Shown here: positions 24,776 to 33,722 of the stretch, piece after piece | Layout of the letters: every line of letters begins with the position of its first letter | Position numbering within the stretch: position 1 is the first letter of the stretch | Source: Mycolicibacterium neoaurum | GTDB lineage: Bacteria; Actinomycetota; Actinomycetes; Mycobacteriales; Mycobacteriaceae | Length of the DNA: 64,000 nt | Direction of reading: 5' to 3' | Assembly: GCF_036946495.1 (NCBI RefSeq) | Contig: NZ_JAQIIX010000002.1 | Coordinates: 2,294,001 to 2,358,000 of the forward strand | Notes under the pieces: generated by a model | Told to the model about the DNA's origin: nothing | Database searches by the model: none | What the model saw: only the letters and a program-made list of their open reading frames with translations | Made by a program: the position numbers and the translations under genes

Positions 24776-26335
24776 ATGACTGCTCCCATCTGGATGGCCC
24801 TGCCACCCGAGGTACATTCGGCGCTGCTCAGCAGCGGCCCGGGGCCCGGGTCGCTGCTGGCTGCTGCGGGAGCCTGGCAGTCGTTGAGCGCCGAATATGC
24901 CGCAGCGGCAGCTGAACTGACCACCACACTCGGCGCGGTGGCAGCCGGGGCCTGGGAAGGTCCGAGTTCGGAGCAGTACATCGCGGCTCACCAGCCCTAC
25001 CTCGCGTGGCTGGCGCGGGCCAGCGTCACCAGCGCCGTCGCCGGCGCGCAGCACCAGACGGCCGCGGCGGCCTACACCACTGCGCTGGCCACCATGCCGA
25101 CGCTGGCCGAACTGGCCGCCAACCACGCCATGCGCGGCGTTCTGATCGCTACGAACTTCTTCGGTATCAACACGATTCCGATCGCCGTCAACGAAGCCGA
25201 CTACGCGCGGATGTGGATCCAGGCTGCCACCGTCATGAGCACCTACCAGGCGGTGTCCGCGGCGACCGTGGCAGCCACACCGGCACTGGAACCCGCTCCG
25301 CCGCTGGTGGTCCCAGGTATCGGCGAGGCCGGTGCCCTCACCGCGAGCGGAACCCAGCTGGCCGCGCAAGCGGATGCGGCCAACGCGGCTTCGGCGTTGA
25401 ACAATTCGAATTTCATCGTCCAGTTCCTCGAGCAGTACATCAAATCGCTGCCCGGTGGCGACCTGATCTTGGAGTTCTTCTCCGACCCGGTCGGCATCCT
25501 GCGCCAGATGTTCATCGACTTTCTCACCAACCCGTCGGCGGCACTGGTCACCTGGGGGCCGATGCTGTTCGCGCTGGTCTATCAGGCCATCTTCCAGCCG
25601 GTCGGCTGGGGCACCTGGATCGGGGTGGCGTTGGCGCCGTTCTTGTTGCCGCTACTGTCCCTCGGCCTGGTCGCGCTCGCCTTCCTCGCGTTGATTCCCA
25701 AGTTCACCGACCTGCCACCATTGGTACTCAGTGATCCGGCCGCACCTGGGCCGCAAAGAGAATCGCCGCTGCCGTTGGCCAGCATCGCACCGGCAGGCAC
25801 GCCCGCGGGCGCGGCGCCCGCACCGGCCAGCCCGGCCGCAGCACCGGCTGCTGCGCCGGCGGCGGCCCCCGCGGCAGCTGCTCCCGCGTTGGCCTACGCC
25901 GTTTACGGCGGACACCCAGGCGGTGGCTTCAGTCCCACGGTCCGGGACGGCACCCAGGCGAAGACACCCGCATCAGGGTCGTCTGCAGCCGTGGCCTCGG
26001 CCGCCGCGCTGTCGGCCGCCGAGCGTCGAAAGCGGCGGCGCAAGAAGGGCGGGGAGATCAAGGACCGTGCCTACGCCGACGAGTTCATGGACTACGAGGC
26101 TACCGAAGAGGACCCGCGACCGCCGCACTCCCGGCCCGAACCGACAGTCCGGGCTTCTGAGCGTGGAGCGGGCCCGATGGGCTTTACCGGCGCGGTCAGC
26201 GTCGAGCGGCCCACTGCCGCAGGACTCGCCGAACTGACCGAGGATTCCTTCGGCGGTGCGCCGACCAACCCGATGCTGCCGGGCTCGTGGAGTCCCGATG
26301 AGCCACCCACATCGGAAGGGGGAAGACCGCACTGA
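24776..26335 (+). CDS. PPE4: PPE-family protein PPE4
   Basis: A 519-residue PPE protein. PPE motif at residues 10-12 (ALPPEV), the WxG turn in GAWEGPSSEQY near 60, and a helical PPE domain to about 175. The middle carries hydrophobic stretches (PMLFALVYQAIFQPVGWGTW and FLLPLLSLGLVALAFL, about 260-310). The tail has a Pro/Ala-repeat linker around 340-375 and a basic RRKRRRKKGG cluster near 420. Slightly longer in its low-complexity linker than typical PPE4. Partner of PE5 and substrate of EspG3/ESX-3. Confidence 0.93.
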   Translation: MTAPIWMALPPEVHSALLSSGPGPGSLLAAAGAWQSLSAEYAAAAAELTTTLGAVAAGAWEGPSSEQYIAAHQPYLAWLARASVTSAVAGAQHQTAAAAYTTALATMPTLAELAANHAMRGVLIATNFFGINTIPIAVNEADYARMWIQAATVMSTYQAVSAATVAATPALEPAPPLVVPGIGEAGALTASGTQLAAQADAANAASALNNSNFIVQFLEQYIKSLPGGDLILEFFSDPVGILRQMFIDFLTNPSAALVTWGPMLFALVYQAIFQPVGWGTWIGVALAPFLLPLLSLGLVALAFLALIPKFTDLPPLVLSDPAAPGPQRESPLPLASIAPAGTPAGAAPAPASPAAAPAAAPAAAPAAAAPALAYAVYGGHPGGGFSPTVRDGTQAKTPASGSSAAVASAAALSAAERRKRRRKKGGEIKDRAYADEFMDYEATEEDPRPPHSRPEPTVRASERGAGPMGFTGAVSVERPTAAGLAELTEDSFGGAPTNPMLPGSWSPDEPPTSEGGRPH

Positions 26336-26404
26336 GAACTCGGCGGGTGAACCCCGATCACCGCTCCATCTGATCCCGAATACCCCTGTCAGAAAGGAAT
26401 ATCC

Positions 26405-26698
26405 ATGAGCATGCTTGATGCGCATATCCCGCAGCTGGTGGCCTCCGAGTCGGCGTTCGCCGCCAAGGCGGCCCTGATGCGTAGCACCATCACCCAGGCC
26501 GAGGGCGCAGCCCAGGCTTCCCAGGCCTTCCACATGGGTGAGTCGGCGGCGGCATTCCAGGCCGCCCATGCCCGGTTCATCGAGGTGTCGGCGCGGGTGA
26601 ACGCGCTGCTCGACATCGCCCAGGCCAACCTCGCCGACGCCGCAGGCACCTACGTCGCGCAGGACGCGGCCGCCGCCAGCACCTACACCGGCATCTGA
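26405..26698 (+). CDS. esxG: ESAT-6-like protein EsxG
   Basis: A 97-residue WXG100-superfamily protein that forms a 1:1 heterodimer with EsxH. As in other EsxG proteins the WxG turn is replaced (FHMGES around residues 42-47). The export signal YxxxD is Y83-V-A-Q-D87 in the C-terminal tail. GAAAGGAA lies just before the ATG at 26405. It follows PPE4 by 69 bases, a gap that may carry an RNA-processing or internal promoter site but shows none clearly. Confidence 0.95.
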   Translation: MSMLDAHIPQLVASESAFAAKAALMRSTITQAEGAAQASQAFHMGESAAAFQAAHARFIEVSARVNALLDIAQANLADAAGTYVAQDAAAASTYTGI

Positions 26699-26723
26699 CA
26701 GCGGCCGACAAAGGAGAAATCAC

Positions 26724-27011
26724 ATGTCCCAGATCATGTACAACTACCCGGCCATGCTGGGTCTGTCCGCCGAGATGAACGGCTACGCAGGAGCACTCAA
26801 CACCGTCGGCGCAGATATCGCCGCCGAGCAGGCCGCTCTCGCGGGTGCCTGGCAGGGTGACACCGGAATGACGTACCAGGCCTGGCAGGCGCAGTGGAAC
26901 ACGAGCCTGGCCGAGTTGGTCCGGGCCTACCAGGCAATGGCCAGCACGCATGAAACAAACACAATCGCGATGAATGCCCGGGACCGGGCAGAGGGCGCCA
27001 AATGGGGCTAG
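26724..27011 (+). CDS. esxH: ESAT-6-like protein EsxH (TB10.4)
   Basis: A 95-residue WXG100 protein with W43-Q-G45 at the helical turn and the typical MSQIMYNYPAML start. GGAGAA precedes the ATG. In the M. tuberculosis EsxG-EsxH structure Zn is bound by EsxH H14, H70, H76 and E77. Here H76 and E77 are kept but position 14 is Leu and position 70 is Gln, so the zinc site looks incomplete. Secreted through ESX-3 with EsxG; the pair is required for iron acquisition. Confidence 0.95.
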   Translation: MSQIMYNYPAMLGLSAEMNGYAGALNTVGADIAAEQAALAGAWQGDTGMTYQAWQAQWNTSLAELVRAYQAMASTHETNTIAMNARDRAEGAKWG

Positions 27012-27872
27012 ATGGCAGCTAATGCCGTCGAGCTGACCGTCGAGCAGGCCTGGTACATCGCGGACGCGACGGGCTGTGGGTCGTTTCCATGGGTGCTGGC
27101 GATCACGCCGCCCTACAGTGAACCGTCTGCCGCGGAGCAGTTCGCGGCAGACCGGAACGCCGAGCTGACCGAGCTGGCCGTGATGTCCGGCAGCGGGGTC
27201 GTCAATCCTGCTGTCGCACGGTGGATAAGGCAGACCTGCCAGGCCCGGCAGTGGTTGGAGATGCGCGTCGTGGCCCCGGACGGTGACATGCTGCGTGGCC
27301 TCATCGGCAGGTCCGGGGACGCCACGGTGGTGGCATTGCGCAGCGGCGGCCTGGTGACGTTCACCGCCATGGACATCCATGCCGCTCGCGATCTGGTGCC
27401 GGTCGTGGTTTCCGGACTCACTGGTCGGCCGCCGGCGAAGTTCGATGACTTCACCGTGCCGGTTCGGGCCGGTGCCCGCGCCGACGAGTTGCTGAGAGCC
27501 GGCGCCGATCTGACCGAGATCCTCGCTTACCTGGGGATCTCGTCCTCGGCTCGTCCTGTCGTCGAGTCGGTGTTCACCGGACGGCGTAGCTATGTCGAGA
27601 TCGTGGCCGGGGAGTACCGCGACGGCCACCGGGTCAGCACCGAGGTCGGTATCAGTGTGCTCGACTGCCCGGCCGGTCGCATCCTGGCCAGCCCGGAAAA
27701 AGCCTACGACGGAGAGTGGGTGTCCACCTTCACGCCGGGCGCAGACACCGCCATCGCCGCCGCGATCGACAGCCTCATTGCCTCCCTGCCCGGCGGCCCG
27801 TGGTTCGCCCCAGCCACGCATAACCGAGATTTCGACCAGAGAACGGAAAACCGATGCCCGACAACACTGTGA
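27012..27872 (+). CDS. espG3: ESX-3 PE/PPE chaperone EspG3
   Basis: A 286-residue cytosolic chaperone that binds the tip of the PPE domain in PE-PPE pairs and delivers them to ESX-3. Seen: N-terminal ELTVEQAWYIADATGCGSFPWVL, the central FTAMDIHAARDLVPVV and GARADELLRAGADLTEILAYLGI helices typical of EspG3. It starts immediately after the esxH stop with no gap and overlaps eccD3 by 19 bases, so translation is tightly coupled. Confidence 0.94.
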   Translation: MAANAVELTVEQAWYIADATGCGSFPWVLAITPPYSEPSAAEQFAADRNAELTELAVMSGSGVVNPAVARWIRQTCQARQWLEMRVVAPDGDMLRGLIGRSGDATVVALRSGGLVTFTAMDIHAARDLVPVVVSGLTGRPPAKFDDFTVPVRAGARADELLRAGADLTEILAYLGISSSARPVVESVFTGRRSYVEIVAGEYRDGHRVSTEVGISVLDCPAGRILASPEKAYDGEWVSTFTPGADTAIAAAIDSLIASLPGGPWFAPATHNRDFDQRTENRCPTTL

Positions 27873-29272
27873 TGCCGATCGTGCGGGTGGCTGTGCTGGC
27901 CGCCACGGTCGGTGGTCCCGATTCGGCGGGGCGCCTGACCGAGCTGGCACTGCCGGCCGGCCTGCCGCTACGCGAGATCATCCCGGCAGTTCAACGCACA
28001 GTGCTGCCCGCTGACGACGACACGGCAGACATCCCGCCGACGCAACTGAGCCTGGCGCCCATCGGGGGTGCGCCGTTCAGTTTGGACGCCACATTGGACA
28101 CGGTGGGTGTCGTCGACGGCGACCTACTCGCCCTCCAGGAGATCCCGGCCGGACCGTCCGCGCCGCGCATCGTCGAGGACATCGCCGACGCGGCCGTGAT
28201 CTTCTCCGCCGCGCGCGAATTGCCTTGGGGCCAACAACATATCCAACGCGCTGCCGGGGGCGCCGTCATTGCGCTGATCCTGCTCGGCGCGGCGCTGGCA
28301 ACTTCGGTGCGGCTGAGCACCGGTAACTCCGCCGGATTGTTCGCCGTCGCTGGTCTTGCGGCCGCGACGGTGGTCGCCTCGTTCGGCGCGCGGGTGCGGC
28401 ACCCGATGCTGGGCACCGCGCTGGCGTTGACCGCGTTGGTTCCGGTCGCCGCGGCATTCGGTCTGGCCGTGCCTGGTGAACTCGGCGCGTCCCAGGTCCT
28501 GTTGGCCGCTGCCGGTGTCGCCGCTTGGTCGGTGATCAGCATCGTGGTGTTCGAACGCGCGATCGCCGCCTTCACCACGGCGGCCGTCCTTGGTGTGGGC
28601 GTGATGATCTTTGCTGCCCTGGCAACCATCTGGGATATGACTGCTGTGCGGATCGGCACCGGGCTGATCGTCTTCGCCCTGGTGGTCACCGTGCAGGCCG
28701 CCCGGCTGTCGGCGCTGTGGGCCCGGCTGCCGGTGCCGGTCATCCCCGCTCCGGGTGACCCGACGCCGTCGGCTCAACCGCTGCGCGTGCTGGAGGACCT
28801 CCCGCGGCGTGTTCGGGTGACCGACGCGCATCAGACCGGCTTTCTGGCCGGCGGCGTGCTGCTCTCGGTGATGGGCTCGTTGATCTTGGTCGGTGGTCAG
28901 TCGTCCGTGTCGCCGTGGGCCTGGGCGTTGGTGGTCGTCGCGGCACTGGGCACCACGCTGCGCGCCAGGGTGTGGGACTCCGCGTCATGCAAGGCGTGGT
29001 TGTTGAGCCAGTCATTCCTGCTGCCCGCAGGTCTGTTGGTGGTGTTCGTCTCGACCGATCGGTACGCGGCGGCGTGGTGGGCATTGGGCGCATTGATAGT
29101 GGTGGCGGGCTGCTGGCTCGTTGCCGCGCTGAACCCGCGGGTGGCAGCACCGGAGACCTATTCATTGCCCGCGCGCCGGTTGTTCGGTTTCGCCGCCGCG
29201 GCCTTGGATGCGTCGGTGATCCCGGTGGCCGCGTACCTGCTGGGGTTGTTCGAGTGGGTGCTGAACCGATGA
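27854..29272 (+). CDS. eccD3: ESX-3 membrane channel component EccD3
   Basis: A 472-residue protein with an N-terminal ubiquitin-like domain (about 1-95) and some 11 membrane segments from about residue 135 onward (for example AVIALILLGAALATSV and LLGLFEWVLN at the end). In the ESX complex two copies of EccD form a lipid-filled vestibule next to EccB/EccC/EccE (known from ESX structures). Its start overlaps espG3 and its stop overlaps the mycP3 start. Confidence 0.95.
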   Translation: MPDNTVMPIVRVAVLAATVGGPDSAGRLTELALPAGLPLREIIPAVQRTVLPADDDTADIPPTQLSLAPIGGAPFSLDATLDTVGVVDGDLLALQEIPAGPSAPRIVEDIADAAVIFSAARELPWGQQHIQRAAGGAVIALILLGAALATSVRLSTGNSAGLFAVAGLAAATVVASFGARVRHPMLGTALALTALVPVAAAFGLAVPGELGASQVLLAAAGVAAWSVISIVVFERAIAAFTTAAVLGVGVMIFAALATIWDMTAVRIGTGLIVFALVVTVQAARLSALWARLPVPVIPAPGDPTPSAQPLRVLEDLPRRVRVTDAHQTGFLAGGVLLSVMGSLILVGGQSSVSPWAWALVVVAALGTTLRARVWDSASCKAWLLSQSFLLPAGLLVVFVSTDRYAAAWWALGALIVVAGCWLVAALNPRVAAPETYSLPARRLFGFAAAALDASVIPVAAYLLGLFEWVLNR

Positions 29273-30645
29273 CTCGCAGGGCGACCGCCATGCTGACGGC
29301 GGTGCTCACCGTCAGCGTGATCGGCTGCCCGGCGGCCGGCGCTGTCACGCCACCGGAAGTGGACGCTGCGGTGGCGCCCCCACCGGGTACCGCGGGACCT
29401 CTTCGCACCATGACCCAGCGCAGCGCGTGCTCGGTGACCGGGTCGATCCCTGGTACCGATCCGGCGGCGGTGAGCCCCAACCAGCTGTCGCTGGATCTCG
29501 ATGACGCATGGCGATACAGCCGCGGGGCCGGTCAGACCGTCGCCGTGATCGACACGGGTGTCCAGGCCGGGCCTCGGTTGACCAATGTCGAGGCCGGTGG
29601 CGATTTCGTCGGCGCCACAGACGGACTGACCGACTGCGACGGACATGGCACCATGGTCGCCGGGCTGATCGCCGGCCAACCCGGTGATGACGGCTTCTCG
29701 GGGGTTGCGCCGAGTGCCCGGCTGCTGTCCATCCGACAGACCTCCGGTAAGTACGCACCGAACCAGCCCGGTGAGGATCCGGTGATCGCCGAGGCGAGCA
29801 ACGACATCGCGACGCTGGCGCGCGCGGTCGTGCGTGCGGCCGATCTGGGCGCCCAGGTCATCAACATCTCATCAGTGGCCTGCGTACCGACTACCACCAC
29901 CATCGACCAACGCGAGCTCGGTGCCGCATTACGTTACGCCGCAGTGGAAAAGGATGTCGTCATCATCGCCGCCGCCGGTAACACCGGAGGGGGGATCGCC
30001 GGCGGAACGGCGTGCGCGGCTAACCCGCTGACCGACCCGAACCGCCCCGACGACCCGCGCAACTGGGCAGGCGTCACCTCGATCTCGACGCCGTCGTGGT
30101 GGCAGCCCTATGTGTTGTCTGTCGGTGCGCTCGGATCGGCGGGCGCACCCGCGGCGTTCACCATGTCCGGTCCGTGGGTGGGCCTGGCCGCGCCGGGGGA
30201 GAACATCACCTCGGTGAGCAATAGTCCCGAGGGTGGGTTGGCCAACGGCCAGCCCAATGAGAAGGGAGAGCTGGTTCCGGTGGCAGGCACCAGCTATGCG
30301 GCGGCTTACGTTTCCGGCGTGGCAGCCTTGGTACGCAGTAGATTTCCCGAACTCTCGGCGAGCCAGGTGGTACGCCGGTTGACCGTGACCGCCCGCGGTG
30401 CCGATCGCTCACCGTCATCTCTGGTGGGCGCGGGTACCATCGACCCGGTTGCCGCCCTGACCTGGGATGTGCCTGGTCCCGGTAGCCCGCCGCAGACCAC
30501 CAGAGATGTTGCGGCACCGGCTGATCCGGTGATACCGGACCACACCGGACGCAATATCGCCTATATCGGTGCGGGCCTGCTGGCATTGATCGCCGCTGTC
30601 ACCGCTGTGACAGCAACTCGACGACGGAAGGACACCGCCGCATGA
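29269..30645 (+). CDS. mycP3: Mycosin MycP3, ESX-3 subtilisin-like protease
   Basis: A 458-residue membrane-anchored subtilisin-type serine protease. A signal peptide covers about residues 1-25. The catalytic triad is D95 (VAVIDTGV), H126 (DGHGTMVAG) and S342 (GTSYAAAYVSG), with oxyanion Asn N238 (AAAGNTG). A single C-terminal membrane helix at 430-449 is followed by RRRK. The ATG at 29269 overlaps the eccD3 stop; a much longer upstream frame exists but it lies within eccD3. MycP is needed for stability and function of the ESX membrane complex. Confidence 0.95.
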   Translation: MTRRATAMLTAVLTVSVIGCPAAGAVTPPEVDAAVAPPPGTAGPLRTMTQRSACSVTGSIPGTDPAAVSPNQLSLDLDDAWRYSRGAGQTVAVIDTGVQAGPRLTNVEAGGDFVGATDGLTDCDGHGTMVAGLIAGQPGDDGFSGVAPSARLLSIRQTSGKYAPNQPGEDPVIAEASNDIATLARAVVRAADLGAQVINISSVACVPTTTTIDQRELGAALRYAAVEKDVVIIAAAGNTGGGIAGGTACAANPLTDPNRPDDPRNWAGVTSISTPSWWQPYVLSVGALGSAGAPAAFTMSGPWVGLAAPGENITSVSNSPEGGLANGQPNEKGELVPVAGTSYAAAYVSGVAALVRSRFPELSASQVVRRLTVTARGADRSPSSLVGAGTIDPVAALTWDVPGPGSPPQTTRDVAAPADPVIPDHTGRNIAYIGAGLLALIAAVTAVTATRRRKDTAA

Positions 30646-31526
30646 CGGTCCGACTCGCGCTGGCGCTGCTGTTCATCGTGGCCGCAGTGTTGGCCTACCC
30701 CTACCGGAACGCCACCGAGCAGTGGGTTCTGGGTGTCTCCGTGGTCGTGGTGATCGCTCTCTTCGCCTGGTGGCGTGGGCAATTCGCAACGACCAAGCTC
30801 GCCCGCCGGTGGGCGATCTGGCGAGGTAACCGCGGCGGTGTCCGCCGACCGGCTCGTGCGACCGCCGCGACCGTGGTGCTGCGCATCGAGGACCCGCTGG
30901 ATGACGAACTGCCGGTGGGACTCATCGCCGGTTATGCCGACCGGTACGGATTGCGGCTGGACAAGGTGCGCATCACCAGCCGGGAGACCAGTGGGCACGT
31001 CCAGCACTGGATCAGCCTGACTTTGGACGCGGAGCAGAACCTGTCTGCACTGCAGGCACGTTCGGCGCAGATCCCGCTCGCACAAACTACCGAGACCGCT
31101 GCCCGCCGCCTCGCCGACCATCTGCGGGAGGGCGGCTGGACGGTCACCGCGGTGCACCAGGCACCCCGACCGGTGTCGGATTCGGCCAAGGAAACCTGGC
31201 GGGCATTGACCGACGAGTCGGGTTTCCTGACTGCCTACCGGATCCCGGTCGATGCATTGGCGGCCACGTTGGATGAGGTGCGGGCGTACCCGTGCGAGGA
31301 GCGCTGGACGGCAGTCGAATTCGGTCCCGAGTCGATGACAGCGGTGGCCGCGCTGCGCTCGGCGGAACGGCCGGCTGGAGCACCACCGGTCGCGGCGCTT
31401 GTCGGTCTCGGCGGACGTCAGCGGTCGACTCTCGACGCACTGAATCCCTTTTCGGTCGACCGGCTGCCCGGACACCAGCCCGCCGGAACGCTCGCCGAAC
31501 AGGTGCGCTGGCCGTCGGCCGTCTGA
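30642..31526 (+). CDS. eccE3: ESX-3 membrane component EccE3
   Basis: A 294-residue core subunit with two N-terminal membrane helices (about 3-19 and 28-44) and a soluble domain. It is somewhat shorter than the ~330-residue M. tuberculosis protein, the difference being at the C-terminus. ATGA-type overlap with mycP3. It is the last gene of ESX-3; the following hydrolase gene is convergent and ends 11 bases away, with no obvious hairpin between them. Confidence 0.94.
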   Translation: MTVRLALALLFIVAAVLAYPYRNATEQWVLGVSVVVVIALFAWWRGQFATTKLARRWAIWRGNRGGVRRPARATAATVVLRIEDPLDDELPVGLIAGYADRYGLRLDKVRITSRETSGHVQHWISLTLDAEQNLSALQARSAQIPLAQTTETAARRLADHLREGGWTVTAVHQAPRPVSDSAKETWRALTDESGFLTAYRIPVDALAATLDEVRAYPCEERWTAVEFGPESMTAVAALRSAERPAGAPPVAALVGLGGRQRSTLDALNPFSVDRLPGHQPAGTLAEQVRWPSAV

Positions 31527-31536
31527 CGCGGAGGGA

Positions 31537-32727
31537 TCAGAACATGTACGGCCGCAGGAATCGGGTCATCCGACGCAGATAATCCGGCTGGCTGACGTGC
31601 AGCACGTGATTGCCGGGAAACCAGTGGAATTTGCAGCGGTCCCAGTGTCGCCAGAGCAGCTCGGCTTGCTGCGGTGGTGCCAGCTTGTCACCGAGTCCGG
31701 CGATGATCAGCCTGCGCTCCTTGGGCACCAGCGGCGCGTAGTTCAGCGGTGAGTGGAACATCGTCGCCGCATCCGATCGCGACTTGTCGACGTGGCTGAG
31801 TCGATTGCCCAGACGGACGAGCATATTCGCTGGGAACCAGTCATCGAACGCGGCTTCCGGCGTGACGACCGGGACGTTCGGGATGACCGCCTGGATACGG
31901 TCGTCGACCGAGGCGATCAATGCCGAGGTGTACCCGCCCAGTGACATACCGGTCAGCGCGATCCGGTCGACACCGGTGTACTCCAGATAGTCGATCACCG
32001 AACGGAAGTCGTGCACAGCCTGGGCCATCGCCTCGGCGAAACCGGGCATGCCGTCGGCGAAATAGCCGTATCCGCTGTAGGGCGAATTGGCTTCGGCACG
32101 CATCCCGTGGAAGGGCAGCGTGTAGAGCAGCACGTCGTAGCCGGAGCGGTAGAACCACGGCAACGAGAAGAACAGACCGTTGAACAGGTACGCCGACCCC
32201 ATGAAACCGTGGATCAGGCACAGCGTGGGGCGGGGACCGTCGCCGTGCACCCAGTGTTGGGCGTGCACGACGTTGTTGCGCGCATATCCGGCGCGCTGGT
32301 CGCGCAGTGCAGGATTGATCGCCCGAAAGCTGCTGTTGAACCGGATGTTGTAGACCGAGCCGTGGGCGATCGACGATGCCAGCAGGTTCGCCGGTCGCGA
32401 CGACACCCGGGGTGGCTCTGTCGGTGCGGGGAACGAGAGTGTCGGATCGTGTTCGGCGGCCAGGTCGATGTAGAACTGCAGTGCGGCATCCTCGTCGCGC
32501 ACCGAGCCGGGACGCAACGCCGCGCCCGCCAACTTCGGCAGCATCGCCGCCCCGACGATCGAGGCCACCGTGGTCCGCAACGCCAGATCGGCGACCGCGG
32601 AGGCATCCACCACCAGCCGCTGCTGACGGGTCAGATCCATCCGCCGGGGCAGTCCGCGGGCAGTCGCGTCGGCGCCGGGGACATCGGGGACGGGGATCGG
32701 CGGATCGAGCGGTTGCGCTTGGGTCAC
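31537..32727 (-). CDS. Alpha/beta hydrolase (Rv0293c-like)
   Basis: A 396-residue hydrolase. Seen: LCLIHGFMGSAYLFNGL, the oxyanion-side HG motif, nucleophile elbow GMSLGGYTS near residue 255, and HVLHVSQPDYL with the likely catalytic His near the end. GTG at 32727 is chosen because AGAGG sits six bases before it. It holds the position of Rv0293c, next to ESX-3 and tam. The first ~100 residues are an extra helical region. Substrate unknown. Confidence 0.85.
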   Translation of the reverse strand: MTQAQPLDPPIPVPDVPGADATARGLPRRMDLTRQQRLVVDASAVADLALRTTVASIVGAAMLPKLAGAALRPGSVRDEDAALQFYIDLAAEHDPTLSFPAPTEPPRVSSRPANLLASSIAHGSVYNIRFNSSFRAINPALRDQRAGYARNNVVHAQHWVHGDGPRPTLCLIHGFMGSAYLFNGLFFSLPWFYRSGYDVLLYTLPFHGMRAEANSPYSGYGYFADGMPGFAEAMAQAVHDFRSVIDYLEYTGVDRIALTGMSLGGYTSALIASVDDRIQAVIPNVPVVTPEAAFDDWFPANMLVRLGNRLSHVDKSRSDAATMFHSPLNYAPLVPKERRLIIAGLGDKLAPPQQAELLWRHWDRCKFHWFPGNHVLHVSQPDYLRRMTRFLRPYMF

Positions 32728-32790
32728 GGCTGCCTCTCTCGGGCGTTCGCGGGCCAACTGATGGTAGCCCGGTAGAACCGACGGTATCGG

Positions 32791-33678
32791 TCAGTCCGGT
32801 TCTGGTGCGCCGAAGACCGCCGCGGCATTGCGATAGAACACCCCGCGCAGCCACCCGTCGTCGACGCCGGGCAGATCACGCACGGCGCGCATCGCCTCGG
32901 CATACGTGTACGGGATGTTCGGAAAATCGCTTCCCCAGAGAATCCGGTGGCCGAGATCGCGTAACCGGGGATACTCGGTCGCCGGGAACGGCATGGTCCG
33001 CTCCATGAACGGCGTGAACGCCATGGTGGTGTCCAGGTACACCCCGTCGTGTGCTGCCGCGATGTCCAGGAAATCGCTGTACTCCGGGGCACCCATGTGC
33101 GCCACGATGAGGCGGAGCCGTGGATGCCGGGCCAGCACCGCGCGGATCGGGCCCGGTCCGGTGTGGGCGCCGGGAGTCGGTCCCGAACCGCAGTGGGTGA
33201 CCACGGGAGTACCGCTGTCGGCGAGCACACCCCAAACATCATCGAGCAAGGCATCGGTGGGGTCGTAGCCACCGACCTGGACGTGCGCCTTGAACACCCG
33301 GGCACCGCGGTCGAGCGCAGCCGCCGCATACCGAGCGGCACCTGGCTCGGGAAAGAACGTCGCGGTGGACAGGCAATCGGGGGTGTCGGCGGCAAAACGG
33401 GCCGCCCACTGGTTCAGCCACTCGGCCATGTCCGGCTTGTGTGGATAGACCAGCGAGGTGAAGGCCTGCACACCGAACGATCGCAAGGTGGACAGACGAT
33501 CCTGCTCATCGGCGCGGTAGGTGATCGGCCAGGACCGTCCGGTCAGCGGGCCGGCACTGTCGAAGTACTGCCAGACCTTGTCCATGACATTCTTCGGCAT
33601 GAAGTGGGTGTGCACGTCGATGATGCCGGGCAGACCCAGTCCCTCGACGATCCGGCGCACATCGGCTGTATCGTCCAT
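32791..33678 (-). CDS. Amidohydrolase-superfamily (ACMSD-like) metal hydrolase
   Basis: A 295-residue amidohydrolase-2 type TIM-barrel enzyme. Seen: metal-binding IDVHTHFMP near residue 20, FKAHVQVGG, VTHCGSG with the third His, and HRILWGSDFPN with the metal Asp. These enzymes hydrolyse or decarboxylate cyclic or aromatic acids. ATG at 33678 with an AGGA nine bases upstream is preferred to a TTG two codons earlier. It runs in the same direction as the Rv0293c-like gene 63 bases downstream. No equivalent lies here in M. tuberculosis. Confidence 0.85.
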   Translation of the reverse strand: MDDTADVRRIVEGLGLPGIIDVHTHFMPKNVMDKVWQYFDSAGPLTGRSWPITYRADEQDRLSTLRSFGVQAFTSLVYPHKPDMAEWLNQWAARFAADTPDCLSTATFFPEPGAARYAAAALDRGARVFKAHVQVGGYDPTDALLDDVWGVLADSGTPVVTHCGSGPTPGAHTGPGPIRAVLARHPRLRLIVAHMGAPEYSDFLDIAAAHDGVYLDTTMAFTPFMERTMPFPATEYPRLRDLGHRILWGSDFPNIPYTYAEAMRAVRDLPGVDDGWLRGVFYRNAAAVFGAPEPD

Positions 33679-33722
33679 CGCCAATCATCCTGTCAAACGC
33701 GCCGACCGGGCAGACTCGGGGT

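Noticed and set aside
28915..29268. N-terminal extension of mycP3
   Set aside because: The frame is open upstream but overlaps eccD3; the ATG at 29269 begins a normal signal peptide and overlaps the eccD3 stop as in other junctions here.
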